Numbered from the stretch's first letter, positions 32,632 through 41,864 are shown. The stretch is 58,740 nucleotides of DNA from Halobacillus aidingensis (GCF_900104185.1 NZ_FNIZ01000026.1:1-58740), one strand, 5' to 3'. Numbers and translations are program-made. Notes: generated from the sequence alone by a model not told the origin.

Positions 32632-33729
32632 CTATAGGATGGAAACATGTTTAGAAGGATCGCCTCTTTTCTCACGATAATAGTCGACGAGGGCGTCGGT
32701 ATACGAAAAAAAATCAGGACAAAAGATGCCTGAGGCAGCGAGATCCATTTCTGCCTGATGGTTGTCATAGTCTGCACTACAAAGGAAGTAATCAAGAGCT
32801 TCTCTTTGAATACCTAAAACTTTCCGTAAAGAACGGAACTTTAGTGATTGGTTGGCAAGACTCAGTGGTAAGGAGAAACGAGGGTGTTTGTCCGCATACA
32901 CATAACTGAGCTGCTCATAGATTTCTTTGGCTGTGTAAGGATTGGGGTCTGTAAGGTGGTACGTCTTGCCGCTGCTTTCTGGATGATGGGCAAGGTAGTT
33001 TGTCGCTTCAATAACATAATCCTGAGGCACGAGGTTGACACGTGCTGTTCCTTTTCCGAAATAAGGGAGAACGGGCAGACTTCTTAAAGCTTCTACTAAG
33101 TTCAATATAAAATAAGGTCCGTCGAATTTGGCGGTCGCTCCTGATTTAGTATGTCCGACTACGATCCCGGGGCGGATGATGGTTGTCGGGATTTTTTTGC
33201 ACATCCGGTGAACGAGATATTCTGCTTCATGTTTCGTGTATTCATAATGATTTTTGAAACCTTTCCCATGAGCGAGGTCCTTTTCGTAAACGGTCCCTTC
33301 CCGTTTTCCTGAAACATAGGCGGTGCTGAAATAAATATAACGTTCCAAATGCAGGCATTGGGAAAGCCAGCGATTCACCTCTCTTGTCCCTTGGACGTTG
33401 ACTTTCCATGCCGGCATGAGAGGGACGGCCAAATCATAAAGAGCGGCAAGGTGGAAAACGTGGGTCACCTCTTGTAGTAATTGCATAGATGTTCCGGATG
33501 AGAGTCCCAACCCTTCTTGAGTAATGTCCCCTGGGACGAGTTCGATTTTTCCAGTATTCACACCTTGGACTGTTCTCCACGTCTCTATCTGCTTTTTCGC
33601 TTGTTTTTCCATAGAGGGAAGGTGAAGGAGGTAGAGTTTCTCTATGGAATTCCTGTTCCTAAAAAGATCTTCAATTAATGCTGAAGCTAAATACCCTGGA
33701 AAACCGGTAAACAAATACGTGTTGGACAT
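32632..33729 (-). CDS. Extended SDR, fatty acyl-CoA/thioester reductase-like
   Basis: A 365-residue NAD(P)-dependent protein of the male-sterility/thioester-reductase branch of the short-chain dehydrogenase family. The nucleotide motif is TGFPGYLAS near residues 7-15; the catalytic set is Tyr in YEYTKHEAEYL near 164-174, with FSTAYVSG near 137-144; HLAALYDL near 93-100 is the usual second strand. It may reduce acyl thioesters or epimerise/dehydrate a sugar-like substrate; the substrate cannot be inferred. ATG 33729 lies ten bases after GGAGG and is favoured over ATG 33735, which lies four bases after it. Confidence 0.82.
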   Translation of the reverse strand: MSNTYLFTGFPGYLASALIEDLFRNRNSIEKLYLLHLPSMEKQAKKQIETWRTVQGVNTGKIELVPGDITQEGLGLSSGTSMQLLQEVTHVFHLAALYDLAVPLMPAWKVNVQGTREVNRWLSQCLHLERYIYFSTAYVSGKREGTVYEKDLAHGKGFKNHYEYTKHEAEYLVHRMCKKIPTTIIRPGIVVGHTKSGATAKFDGPYFILNLVEALRSLPVLPYFGKGTARVNLVPQDYVIEATNYLAHHPESSGKTYHLTDPNPYTAKEIYEQLSYVYADKHPRFSLPLSLANQSLKFRSLRKVLGIQREALDYFLCSADYDNHQAEMDLAASGIFCPDFFSYTDALVDYYREKRGDPSKHVSIL

Positions 33730-33869
33730 GACCATATCGCCTCCGTAATCCGTTTGATTACCTTTTCGTGATGGATCATTGAACTTCCTTCTTTTGCCTA
33801 TTCACTTGTTTATTGTGCAGGAGGAGGGGAAAACAAGAACGAGTCACAGATTTTTTAGGAGGTTATCAA

Positions 33870-34490
33870 ATGAAAGTTCTCGTTATAGGAGCCAATGGAA
33901 AAGTAGGAAAACACATAGTTGATAAACTTGTAGAAACCGAACACACCCCATATGCGATGGTCCGTAAGAAGGATCAAATTCCTCAATTCGAAGAAAAAGG
34001 TGTAGAAACCATACATGGAGACCTAATGAGAGATTTTGAACATGCTTTCAAAGGAATGGATGCCGTCATCTTCGCGGCAGGATCCGGCCCTGATACAGGC
34101 GCAGACATGACCATCGTCATCGATCAGGAAGGAGCAATCAAGGCAGCGGAGCATGCGGAAGCCAATGGGGTGAAGCGGTACATGATGTTAAGTTCAATCG
34201 GAGCAGACCGCGCGGAAGAAGCGCCCGACGATTTCAAATTTTATCTTTACGCTAAACGACGCGCCGATGAATACTTGAAAAGTACAGACTTGGATTATAC
34301 CATCGTCCGCCCCGGCGGTCTGACCAACGATGCAGGCACAGGGAAGGTGACGTTGAAAGAACGTACAGACCAAGGAGAGATTCCACGTGAAGATGTTGCC
34401 GCCACACTTGTTCATCTTCTCTCTGTAGAAGATTCCATCCACCAAAGCTACGACCTCATCAGCGGCGACACACCGATTGAAGAACTATAA
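33870..34490 (+). CDS. Atypical SDR, YhfK-like NAD(P)-binding protein
   Basis: A 206-residue atypical SDR. The glycine motif IGANGKVGKH is near residues 6-15; IFAAGSGPDTGADM near 69-82 and YTIVRPGGLTNDAGTG near 145-160 match the YhfK/SDR_a5 family. There is no standard Ser-Tyr-Lys triad in the usual spacing, so the group is thought to act on flavins, NAD(P)H or unknown carbonyls. AGGAGG precedes ATG 33870. A weak sigma-B-like pattern (GTTTAT 13 bases before GGGAAA) lies in 33809-33833. The neighbouring minus-strand SDR is divergent and unrelated in subfamily. Confidence 0.83.
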   Translation: MKVLVIGANGKVGKHIVDKLVETEHTPYAMVRKKDQIPQFEEKGVETIHGDLMRDFEHAFKGMDAVIFAAGSGPDTGADMTIVIDQEGAIKAAEHAEANGVKRYMMLSSIGADRAEEAPDDFKFYLYAKRRADEYLKSTDLDYTIVRPGGLTNDAGTGKVTLKERTDQGEIPREDVAATLVHLLSVEDSIHQSYDLISGDTPIEEL

Positions 34491-34494
34491 AAAA

Positions 34495-34521
34495 GAAGGA
34501 GCCTCGCGCTCCTTCTTTTTT
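34495..34521 (+). terminator. Terminator after the YhfK-like gene
   Basis: An eight-pair stem, 34495-34502 with 34508-34515, with six Ts after it. The stem extends with A-T pairs on both sides. Confidence 0.9.
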
Positions 34522-34530
34522 AAGTCGTTT

Positions 34531-35089
34531 GTTTAAGTATATGGCAGGATTGTGGAAGACTTGATTTCGAGATGTTTCGGGTTTCGTTTGCCGTATTGAG
34601 CGGTAGGGGTGGCTGGGAAGCAACTCGCTTTCCTGTGGGGGAGCGCCAAGCTTCCTCGGACTACCGCCCGCCGGAACCCCCCCAGCCCCCTTCTCCCACG
34701 GGAGTCTCGCAGCTTCCCAACCACCCCATTCAATGGATGTGAGAAACGACCCCACATACACAGTAGGAGCATCTTCCAAAACTACAGATTTCTAGTTGAA
34801 AAGGGCTCTATAGAAAGCTTCAGAATACAAGTGCTCCTGTTTTAAGAGTGAATTTACCAACTTCTATTACGCTCGAAAGCTGCTTATTTTGGGAGTATTT
34901 TCGAGACACTTAAATGGTTAAGGGGCGGAGGGGAATGGCGAGACTCCTGCGGGAAAAAAAGTGCATGGTGAGGCCCCGCAGAGCGAAGCTCGAGGAGGCT
35001 CACCGCGCTCCCGCGGAAAGCGAGCTATTCCCCGCAGCCCCCATCCACCCAACAAAAGTCTCGAAACTGAGTCTTCAAGTATAGGGAGC
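34531..35089 (+). repeat. Composite palindromic repeat, copy 6 (B end left, A end right)
   Basis: This fills the gap between the YhfK-like and glutaredoxin genes. The B end (TATGGCAGGATTGTGG) begins at 34539, 18 bases after the terminator T run; the A end closes at 35089 with ATAGGGAGC. The left foldback is the GGGGTGGCTGGGAAGC type, partly degenerate in its middle (34661-34691), and the right one is the GGGGCGGAGGGGAATGG type. Orientation and interior match copies 2 and 5 once read in the direction of transcription. No gene is supported here. Confidence 0.9.
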
Positions 35090-35162
35090 GTTAATGTAAA
35101 AGGGATGTGATGAAAATGACAAAACCGTGACAAAAAATGAGCGGATTATAATGAGAAAATAG

Positions 35163-35187
35163 GTTTAGCTGATGTGAAAACGGGTAT
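35163..35187 (+). promoter_or_regulatory. Candidate sigma-B promoter for the glutaredoxin gene
   Basis: GTTTAG (35163-35168), a 13-base spacer and GGGTAT (35182-35187) match the sigma-B consensus. The TTG start is 45 bases downstream. Confidence 0.65.
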
Positions 35188-35231
35188 AAAATTTCTAGAC
35201 AGAATTGTAATAGACACAAGGAGGGGAAGCT

Positions 35232-35513
35232 TTGGGTAACCCGGAAGTGATCGTGTACACCAGTCGGAACTGTCACTATTGTGAGAAGGTATTAGGAACA
35301 TTGGAAGAATGGGAAATTGATTATGAAGAGCGGAATGTATCGGAGAACCGTGACCATTTCAAAGAACTACAAAGAAACAAAATTTACGGTACACCCGCTG
35401 TATTTATAGATGGAGAAAAGATTCTCGGTTATCAAGAACGTAAAATGAAACAGAAACTGAGAATAAAAGAAAATCCTCAGTACATTAGGACTGACTCCAT
35501 GAACTTTTCCTAA
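35232..35513 (+). CDS. Glutaredoxin-family protein
   Basis: A 93-residue glutaredoxin fold protein. The active site CHYC is near residues 14-17, and the cis-proline segment is YGTPAVFIDG near 52-61, both expected for thiol-disulfide exchange. In Bacillaceae such proteins may act with bacillithiol (bacilliredoxin-like) rather than glutathione. TTG 35232 follows AAGGAGGGG at about eight bases. A sigma-B-like promoter is directly upstream, in keeping with a stress role. The C-terminal 15 residues are basic and beyond the usual domain. Confidence 0.84.
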   Translation: MGNPEVIVYTSRNCHYCEKVLGTLEEWEIDYEERNVSENRDHFKELQRNKIYGTPAVFIDGEKILGYQERKMKQKLRIKENPQYIRTDSMNFS

Positions 35514-35522
35514 ATGGTTTCG

Positions 35523-35552
35523 ACAAGTGATGATCATCACTTGTTTTTTTTG
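35523..35552 (+). terminator. Terminator after the glutaredoxin gene
   Basis: A perfect 22-base palindrome, 35523-35544, is followed by eight Ts. Confidence 0.93.
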
Positions 35553-35651
35553 TCCAAAAGCATCAATAAGCCTGGTATTCATCGCTTTCGTTTCACTTTT
35601 TCATGTGCTTTTTCATAGGCTGAAGTATCATACGTTAAAGGTGGAACATTC

Positions 35652-36056
35652 ATGTACCCATATAATCCTTACTATTATTACAATAATGGCTGGTATCGGT
35701 ATCCTTCCAGTCTTCCTTACGATCAGATGAACTACCAGCAAATGTCCAATAACCAGGGGAACGTCTGGGGTTATACCCCGTACAATCAAGCCATGTATGG
35801 TTTTCAAAATCCATATGTGAATAGTTATGACTATACAGGTTATACTGAGACCGGGAATCCGAATCCGAATCCGAATCCGAATTCTTCATTCAACGTCGGC
35901 AATATGTCCAAAGGCGTCATGAGTTATTTTCAAAAAGAAGATGGCCAGATTGACTTCGACAAAATGATGTCGACTACCGGTCAGGTCGTAAAGACCGTAA
36001 AAGATGTCAGTCCAATTGTTAAAGGGATCGGGACATTCGTTAAAGGCATCAAGTAA
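35652..36056 (+). CDS. YppG-like Tyr/Asn-rich protein
   Basis: A 134-residue protein. The first 80 residues are a low-complexity Tyr/Asn/Pro-rich segment, and the C-terminal 45 residues carry the YppG-family pattern: YFQKEDGQIDFDKMMSTTGQ near 92-111, then VSPIVKGIGTFVKGIK at the end. YppG relatives have been linked to spores or coat-like material only by sequence character. An in-frame tandem of GAATCC hexamers (35855-35882) encodes NPNPNPNPN. The ATG at 35652 follows AAAGGTGG. No membrane segment or signal peptide is visible. Confidence 0.72.
   Translation: MYPYNPYYYYNNGWYRYPSSLPYDQMNYQQMSNNQGNVWGYTPYNQAMYGFQNPYVNSYDYTGYTETGNPNPNPNPNSSFNVGNMSKGVMSYFQKEDGQIDFDKMMSTTGQVVKTVKDVSPIVKGIGTFVKGIK
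35855..35882 (+). repeat. Hexanucleotide tandem repeat inside the YppG-like gene
   Basis: Four and two-thirds copies of GAATCC encode a run of Asn-Pro. Copy-number changes would keep the frame. Confidence 0.9.
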
Positions 36057-36059
36057 ACC

Positions 36060-36090
36060 GCGCGCTATTCATTTAGCGCGCATTTTCTTT
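36060..36090 (+). terminator. Terminator after the YppG-like gene
   Basis: An eight-pair GC-rich stem, 36060-36067 with 36074-36081, is followed by ATTTTCTTT. Confidence 0.88.
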
Positions 36091-36287
36091 AGGCATAAGA
36101 AAATGTAGAGAAACATGTAGCTGTGAGCAGAAGGTTAGTTCTCTTATCTTCCCAACCAACCTCAAAATGAGCATACAGACCGGAGCCTTTTTCGTAATCA
36201 AGGAGATTTTCTTGGATAAAAATGGGAAATGAATGTGTTATAATTTTTCGCATAACGAAATAAATGATCGGGTGGAGGCGTAGGAAC

Positions 36288-36980
36288 ATGAGTATCGGGT
36301 GTTTATGTATTCACGGGTACACAGGAAGCCCGGATGAAGTCCAGCCCCTCGTCGACTTTCTGGAAGCACGGACGGATTGGGAAATTGCCAATCCTACGCT
36401 TCCGGGGCACGGGGAGAACTTGGATCTTGAAGGGCACTATTATCAAGAATGGATTGCTACGGCAGAACTCGCTTTGCTGCACCTCATGAAAAGACACGAT
36501 ACCATTTATATTATCGGCTTTTCCATGGGTGGGATGATTGCTGCTTACTTGACTGCAAAGTATCATCTGGATCGTTTGGTGCTTTTGTCGGCGGCTGGAA
36601 AGTATGTCAGTCTTCCGCAGATGTATAAGGATATTCTTGCGATGGTTGCAGATGCGTGGAATGGCGTGCTTGCAGACAATGAGCTTTTTCTCAGGTACCA
36701 AAAAAAATTGAAGGATACTTATCTTTTTTCCACATTCGAATTTATGAAATGTGTCCAATTCACACGGCCTTATTTACACCAGGTCCGTTGTCCTGTGCTC
36801 ATCATCCAAGGGGAGCTTGATGGCATGGTGCCAAAGAAAGCGGCTTTGTATTTGGAAGAAGAAATTCCGTCTGAAGAAAAAGAGGTCATTTTCTTGAAAA
36901 AGTCGAAGCACTTGATCTGTCATGGGGATGACAGCGAAGAATTGTTTGATAAAGTGATGGATTTTGTGAGTCAACCATAG
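36288..36980 (+). CDS. Alpha/beta hydrolase (carboxylesterase/monoacylglycerol lipase-like)
   Basis: A 230-residue cytosolic hydrolase. The oxyanion segment is CIHGYTGSPDE near residues 7-17, the nucleophile elbow GFSMGG places Ser at 79, the acid is in QGELDGMVP near 185-193, and the His is in KKSKHLICH near 210-218. It resembles the Est30-type carboxylesterase family of Bacillaceae. Short-chain esters or monoglycerides are probable substrates. ATG 36288 follows GGTGGAGG at nine bases. The MFS gene starts 14 bases after its stop, so both may be co-transcribed. Confidence 0.87.
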   Translation: MSIGCLCIHGYTGSPDEVQPLVDFLEARTDWEIANPTLPGHGENLDLEGHYYQEWIATAELALLHLMKRHDTIYIIGFSMGGMIAAYLTAKYHLDRLVLLSAAGKYVSLPQMYKDILAMVADAWNGVLADNELFLRYQKKLKDTYLFSTFEFMKCVQFTRPYLHQVRCPVLIIQGELDGMVPKKAALYLEEEIPSEEKEVIFLKKSKHLICHGDDSEELFDKVMDFVSQP

Positions 36981-36994
36981 GGGGAAGAGGAAAA

Positions 36995-38266
36995 ATGAAT
37001 AATAACCGTGGACAACCCATCCATACACCTTTTTATTATGGATGGGTTGTTGTGATGGTCGCCGGTTTGAGCGTGTTCTTTTCAGGACCTGGTCAAACCT
37101 ATTCCATCTCCATTTTTATTGATTATTACATAGAAGATTTTGAGTATTCACGGTCGTTGGTTTCTGGTATTTATTCAGCGGCTACATTGTTAGCGGGAAT
37201 CACGTTGTTTATGATGGGGCGCCTCATCGACCGTTTCGGACAGCGGGCGATGATGGTTACGATTGGTTCATGTTTAGCATTAGCTTTGTTTTGGAATGCT
37301 TTTCTTCTCGGGCCGATTATGATGTTTTTTGGCTTCTTTATGATTCGTTTATTCGGGCAGGGATCGATGACATTGATTCCGAACACGCTTGTGCCCCAAT
37401 GGTTCATAAGGAAGAGGGGACGAGCGCTCAGTATTATGGCGATCGGTGGATTTGCTAGTTCTGCTCTGTTGCCACCACTGAATACATGGCTGATTGAATC
37501 CTTCGGTTGGAGAATGACATGGGGCTTATGGGGAAGCGCACTGTTGATTCTTTTTGTTCCACTGGCCTTCTTCTTCGTCCGCAACAAACCCGAGCACATC
37601 GGGGAAGTGCCGGACGGGACGCCGAAACCGGTCAAAGAAGAATCAGTGAACCCGAACGTTGAGGTCAATGAAAAGAGTTGGACATTGAAAGAAGCCATGG
37701 CGACGAGAGCTTTTTGGTTTATTTTGTTTTGTGTCATCGTCCCAGCTCTCGTAAACACGGCGATTACTTTTCATATGGTGTCCATCATGGATTTAAGAGG
37801 ACTGGATACAGGGGTAGCAGCCATGGTACTGACCTTAATGGCCGTCATCGGATTTCCGGTTACATTCGTCAGCGGTTATCTGGTCGATCGTTTCAAGGTG
37901 CATTATATTTTGGCCATCACGTTCTTTGGCCACATCTTTACGCTGGTCATCCTATTGTTCACAAATTCATGGTGGATGGCTGTTGCCTTTGGTGTATTCT
38001 GGGGGTTCGTCAATGGCTTTGAGCGGATCGTATTGAATATCGTCTGGCCTAATTATTTTGGGAGGGAACACCTTGGGAGTATCAAAGGGCTTGCCCAAAC
38101 GGTCATGGTCGTTGGTTCAGCGCTTGGGCCGCTTCCGTTCGGTTTGTTTTTTGACTGGCTGGGAGGTTATCAGGAAGTCATTCTGCTGACCATTCTCTTT
38201 CCGGTGACCGCAGGTATTCTTGCGTTATTGTCACCCCAGCCGAAATATGAGGATTATCACGCATAA
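36995..38266 (+). CDS. MFS transporter (oxalate:formate antiporter/monocarboxylate-like)
   Basis: A 423-residue, twelve-helix major facilitator. The start PFYYGWVVVMVAGLSVFFSG (about residues 12-31) and QTYSISIFIDYY near 34-45 are typical of the OFA/monocarboxylate branch. The loop 2-3 motif appears as GRLIDRFGQR near 75-84, and a central loop of about 40 residues separates the halves (near 205-232). The substrate is probably a small organic acid, by family only. It follows the hydrolase gene closely, and the two could release and move an organic acid. A shared terminator separates it from degV. Confidence 0.85.
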   Translation: MNNNRGQPIHTPFYYGWVVVMVAGLSVFFSGPGQTYSISIFIDYYIEDFEYSRSLVSGIYSAATLLAGITLFMMGRLIDRFGQRAMMVTIGSCLALALFWNAFLLGPIMMFFGFFMIRLFGQGSMTLIPNTLVPQWFIRKRGRALSIMAIGGFASSALLPPLNTWLIESFGWRMTWGLWGSALLILFVPLAFFFVRNKPEHIGEVPDGTPKPVKEESVNPNVEVNEKSWTLKEAMATRAFWFILFCVIVPALVNTAITFHMVSIMDLRGLDTGVAAMVLTLMAVIGFPVTFVSGYLVDRFKVHYILAITFFGHIFTLVILLFTNSWWMAVAFGVFWGFVNGFERIVLNIVWPNYFGREHLGSIKGLAQTVMVVGSALGPLPFGLFFDWLGGYQEVILLTILFPVTAGILALLSPQPKYEDYHA

Positions 38267-38303
38267 AAAACGTCAGAGGTTTAAAACCTCTGACGTTTTT
38301 TTA
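38266..38303. terminator. Bidirectional terminator between the MFS and degV genes
   Basis: A nine-pair core stem, 38271-38279 with 38287-38295, has A run on the left and T run on the right. Confidence 0.92.
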
Positions 38304-39158
38304 GTCTTTAAAGAAAGCGATGACGAGGCCGCCTTCTCCTGCGTATGTGGAGATAAGGGGTCCTGTTTCCATAAAGAGAGATTCTTTGAAATTGTAACGT
38401 TCTTTGATTGTACTCATTACTTTCTTTCCCCGGTCCTCATCGTTGCAATGGGACATCGCAATGACGCGGTCTTCCAGGTTGGATGCATACTCACCGATTT
38501 GGTCGACAAAGCGGCGCAAGGATTTCTTGTTGCCCCGTACTTTTTCCGTCACTTCTACTGCGCCTTCATCATCGCTCGCTTTCATAAGAAGTTTGATATT
38601 CAGTGTCTTGGCGATGGCCCCTTTGACCTTATCCAGTCGTCCGCCTTTGATGACATTTTCCAGTGTCTTCAAAATGAAGAGTGTCGTCGTCTTCTCAATC
38701 CGCTCCTCCATATGGGAGACCAGCTGGTTAAAATCGTATCCTTCTTCCATGCGGGCCGTCGCTTCATGCACGAGTAATGCAATGCCGCAGGAGGCCGTCT
38801 TCGTATTGAGAACGGCAATTTTACGGTCCGGTTCTTCATCAAGGAGCATGTCCTTACCCATGACAGCACTCTCATATGTACTGCTTAATCCCTGAGTAAG
38901 GGCAAGCACTAAAATTTCATCGTTCGGATCGATCTGTTTGTATTTTTCATAAAAATCATTCGGGCTTGGAGAAGAAGAACGGGGAAGTTCATCAGACTGC
39001 TTCAGTTTTTCATAAAACGTAGGCAAATCGATCGTTTCCCCTGTTTTATATTGTTCATCTCCGAAGTGTAAGTTAAGCGGAACATATTGAATACTATGTG
39101 CTTCCATCATTCCATGAGGCAGATCTCCGCCTCCATCAATGATCAGTTGTATCGTCAT
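38301..39158 (-). CDS. DegV-family fatty-acid-binding protein
   Basis: A 285-residue soluble protein of the DegV/FakB family, which binds a single fatty acid and can present it to the fatty acid kinase FakA. Family landmarks are IIDGGGDLP near residues 6-14, the SSSPSPNDF loop near 61-69, LALTQGLSSTYESA near 84-97, and the C-terminal GPLISTYAGEGGLVIAF near 265-281. The second Gly in place of Ser in IIDGGGDLP (usually DSTSDL) is a variation. Its fakA partner is not in the window. It is a single-gene unit. Confidence 0.87.
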   Translation of the reverse strand: MTIQLIIDGGGDLPHGMMEAHSIQYVPLNLHFGDEQYKTGETIDLPTFYEKLKQSDELPRSSSPSPNDFYEKYKQIDPNDEILVLALTQGLSSTYESAVMGKDMLLDEEPDRKIAVLNTKTASCGIALLVHEATARMEEGYDFNQLVSHMEERIEKTTTLFILKTLENVIKGGRLDKVKGAIAKTLNIKLLMKASDDEGAVEVTEKVRGNKKSLRRFVDQIGEYASNLEDRVIAMSHCNDEDRGKKVMSTIKERYNFKESLFMETGPLISTYAGEGGLVIAFFKD

Positions 39159-39238
39159 TTCTTCACCTGCTCTCTTAAATTCATCGTACTATTGAGGTGT
39201 ACCCCATACTTATTCAATATTATATCAAACTTAGCGGT

Positions 39239-40153
39239 CTATCGGCGGTTTGTTTCATGAGTGAATTTCGGTTTAACCTTTTTCATCGTGCTCAGTATGA
39301 ACATCATAAGACCGAAAATGACAATCGATCCTCCGAGCCATTGCGTCCATGTGATCACTTCATCCAAAATCCAATAGGCTAAAATAGAAGCCCCGATTGG
39401 TTCGACGAGTACAGCCATGGAAATCGTCGAGGTGCTGAGCCATTTCAATGTCCAGTTGAACAGCGTATGACCGAAGAAGGTCGGGATGATCGCAAGGCCT
39501 AAGAATATCAGCCACTGATCACCGTCGTAACCGGTAAAAGAATAATCGAGCGCCAGGTTATAGAGTAGAAGTGTGGCCGCTGCCATCCCATAAGCAATGA
39601 ACGTATAGGTCATGATGGACTGACGTTTACGTAAGTTCTGACCAAGCAGGAAATAACCGGTAACGGTAATAGCACCAAGCAGGGCCAGCAGATCACCGAA
39701 CAAAGCCGTGCCGCTTATTTGAAAGTCGCCCCAGCCGATGATTACGCTTCCTGTCAATGTGATGACAAGACTCAGAATGGCTCCGACAGTGAATCGCTCT
39801 TTGAAGAAGAGGTAGGTCCCCATAAAAGCGAAGACCGGCTGGAGGGCAACAAGGACGACGGAACTTGCGACGGTCGTATAATTCAATGATTCAAACCACA
39901 AAATAAAGTGGAAGGCGAGGAATACACCCGATAAAATCGCAAGAACCCAATCTTTCTTATTCGTTTGTTTTATTTCATCGAAATGTTTCCATAATACATA
40001 AGGAGCCATAATTCCGACTGCAATGGCCAGACGGTAAAAAGCGATCATCGCCGCCGGCGCATCTCCTGCGAGTTTGACGAAAATCGCGGAAGTGGAAATG
40101 GAAAGGACGCCTATAAACAAAATAATATATGGTTGAACTGGAGGCTTTTCCAA
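39239..40153 (-). CDS. EamA/DMT-family transporter
   Basis: A 304-residue, ten-helix membrane protein with two EamA repeats (about residues 10-145 and 155-292). The first repeat opens ILFIGVLSISTSAIFVKLAG and includes LVALQPVFAFMGTYLFFKER near 100-119; the second includes VLVEPIGASILAYWIL near 252-267. Such exporters move amino acids, metabolites or drugs; the substrate is unknown. Translation starts at TTG 40153 after GAGGAGGG. It lies divergent from cshA. Confidence 0.87.
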   Translation of the reverse strand: MEKPPVQPYIILFIGVLSISTSAIFVKLAGDAPAAMIAFYRLAIAVGIMAPYVLWKHFDEIKQTNKKDWVLAILSGVFLAFHFILWFESLNYTTVASSVVLVALQPVFAFMGTYLFFKERFTVGAILSLVITLTGSVIIGWGDFQISGTALFGDLLALLGAITVTGYFLLGQNLRKRQSIMTYTFIAYGMAAATLLLYNLALDYSFTGYDGDQWLIFLGLAIIPTFFGHTLFNWTLKWLSTSTISMAVLVEPIGASILAYWILDEVITWTQWLGGSIVIFGLMMFILSTMKKVKPKFTHETNRR

Positions 40154-40206
40154 GCGAGCCCTCCTCTGGTATACGTCATTTTTTTCTCATTTTATCATTA
40201 TTACGT

Positions 40207-40235
40207 TTGAAAAGCATAGCCGAAATGTGTAGAAT
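40207..40235 (+). promoter_or_regulatory. Sigma-A promoter of cshA
   Basis: TTGAAA (40207-40212) and TAGAAT (40230-40235) are 17 bases apart. The predicted 5' leader of cshA is then about 130 bases. Confidence 0.65.
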
Positions 40236-40287
40236 TAACTATGTTATATGTGTTATGATGAATGAATCTATCAGGCAGATACCAGAG

Positions 40288-40324
40288 AAGCCTCTCCCGT
40301 TTCCTGTGGCAGAAGGCTTTTTTT
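40288..40324 (+). promoter_or_regulatory. Terminator-like hairpin in the cshA leader
   Basis: AAGCCT (40288-40293) pairs with AGGCTT (40314-40319) and seven Ts follow, 50 bases before the GTG start. A competing small hairpin, AGAG-AAGC-CTCT (40284-40295), uses the same left arm. It may be an attenuator. Confidence 0.45.
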
Positions 40325-40373
40325 ACATGTATATAGGTAGAAGATTTAAACAATAAAGGAGTATGAAATTACT

Positions 40374-41852
40374 GTGACAACATTTCAATCACTAGGATTA
40401 TCAAAACCTATCCTAAAATCATTAGACGTTATGGGTTTTGAAGAAACAACACCAATACAAGAACAAACAATCCCTCTAGGACTAGAAGGGAAAGATGTCA
40501 TTGGTCAAGCTCAGACAGGTACGGGAAAAACGGCTGCATTCGGTATTCCGATGCTGGAAAAAATCAACAAGCAAGTGAAAGCCGTTCAAGGACTTGTCAT
40601 CGCCCCGACAAGGGAATTGGCTATTCAAGTAGCAGAGGAGCTTAACCGTCTAGGTAAAGGAAAAGGCATTCGTGTCCTACCAATTTATGGTGGATCAAAC
40701 ATGGAACGCCAAATCCGTGCCTTGAAAAACAATGACATCGTCGTAGCAACACCAGGACGTTTGCTGGACCACATCCGTCGTAAAACAATCAAGTTACAAG
40801 ATGTCCACACAGCAGTACTTGATGAAGCGGATGAAATGCTTAATATGGGCTTTATCGAGGATATCCGTGACATTTTGAAGGCACTGCCAGAAGAGCGCCA
40901 AACATTGCTTTTCTCTGCGACAATGCCGAAAGAAATTCGTGATATTGCAACAACATTGATGAATAACCCGGAAGAAGTAAAAGTCAAAGCGAAAGAAATG
41001 ACAGTGGAAAACATTGAACAGTTCTTCGTAGAGATTCCGGAAAAGCACAAATTCGATACACTGACACGTTTGCTGGATATCCATGACCCTGCATTGGCGA
41101 TTATTTTCGGTCGTACAAAGCGTCGTGTTGATGAAGTAGCTGACGGTCTTCAAGCTCGTGGATTCAGTGCTGAAGGCATTCACGGTGACTTGACACAAGG
41201 GAAGCGTATGTCCACATTGAACAAGTTCAAACGCGGACGTATCGAGATCCTTGTCGCAACAGACGTTGCCGCACGTGGCTTGGACATTTCTGATGTCTCT
41301 CACGTGTACAACTTTGACATTCCGCAGGATCCAGAAAGCTATGTTCACCGTATTGGACGTACTGGACGTGCCGGACGTAAAGGGAAATCCATTTCCTTCG
41401 TTACACCTCGTGAAAAAGATCAGCTTCACCTGATTGAAAAACTCACGAAGAAGAAAGTGGAACGCCTGAAAGTACCTTCTTCTGAAGAAGCAGCACGCGG
41501 TCAGCAAAAAGTGGCTGTTGAGAAGTTGGCAGAAACGATTACAAACAACGATTTGAATAATTATAAGCAGGCAGCTAACGAACTGCTTGAACAATATGAG
41601 TCCACAGACCTTGTCGCTGCTGCACTGAAAATGATGACAAAAGAACGCAGTGAAGTACCTGTCCGTTTGTCTTCTGTTCAACCGATCAGTGTGAAAAACG
41701 CACAGCGTGACAAGAGTAAGAAAAAAGGTGGCTACCGCAAAGGTGGAGGCGGCAAGCGCAACTTCAACAGCAAAAATAAATCCCGCAACCGGAACTTCAG
41801 CGGCAAAGGCGGCAGCAAGCGCGGCAATTACCAAAACAAAGGCCGCAGCTAA
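40374..41852 (+). CDS. cshA: DEAD-box RNA helicase CshA
   Basis: A 492-residue ATP-dependent RNA helicase that helps ribosome assembly, cold adaptation and RNA decay as a degradosome partner. The Q motif is near [11 protein letters not shown] (residues 21-31), motif I AQTGTGKT at 46-53, motif II DEAD at 150-153, SAT near 181, and motif [13 protein letters not shown] near 322-332. After the helicase core comes a regulatory extension and a basic tail rich in Gly, Lys, Asn and Arg (about 440-492) for RNA binding. It starts with GTG 40374; AAAGGAG lies about 12 bases upstream, a long spacing. The start is supported by the conserved N-terminal sequence. Confidence 0.95.
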   Translation: MTTFQSLGLSKPILKSLDVMGFEETTPIQEQTIPLGLEGKDVIGQAQTGTGKTAAFGIPMLEKINKQVKAVQGLVIAPTRELAIQVAEELNRLGKGKGIRVLPIYGGSNMERQIRALKNNDIVVATPGRLLDHIRRKTIKLQDVHTAVLDEADEMLNMGFIEDIRDILKALPEERQTLLFSATMPKEIRDIATTLMNNPEEVKVKAKEMTVENIEQFFVEIPEKHKFDTLTRLLDIHDPALAIIFGRTKRRVDEVADGLQARGFSAEGIHGDLTQGKRMSTLNKFKRGRIEILVATDVAARGLDISDVSHVYNFDIPQDPESYVHRIGRTGRAGRKGKSISFVTPREKDQLHLIEKLTKKKVERLKVPSSEEAARGQQKVAVEKLAETITNNDLNNYKQAANELLEQYESTDLVAAALKMMTKERSEVPVRLSSVQPISVKNAQRDKSKKKGGYRKGGGGKRNFNSKNKSRNRNFSGKGGSKRGNYQNKGRS

Positions 41853-41864
41853 GTAAGACCATTG

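Noticed and set aside
40794-41834. Open frame of 346 codons on the minus strand opposite cshA
   Set aside because: It is antisense to a strongly conserved helicase, has no ribosome site and no recognisable protein pattern; it reflects codon bias of cshA.
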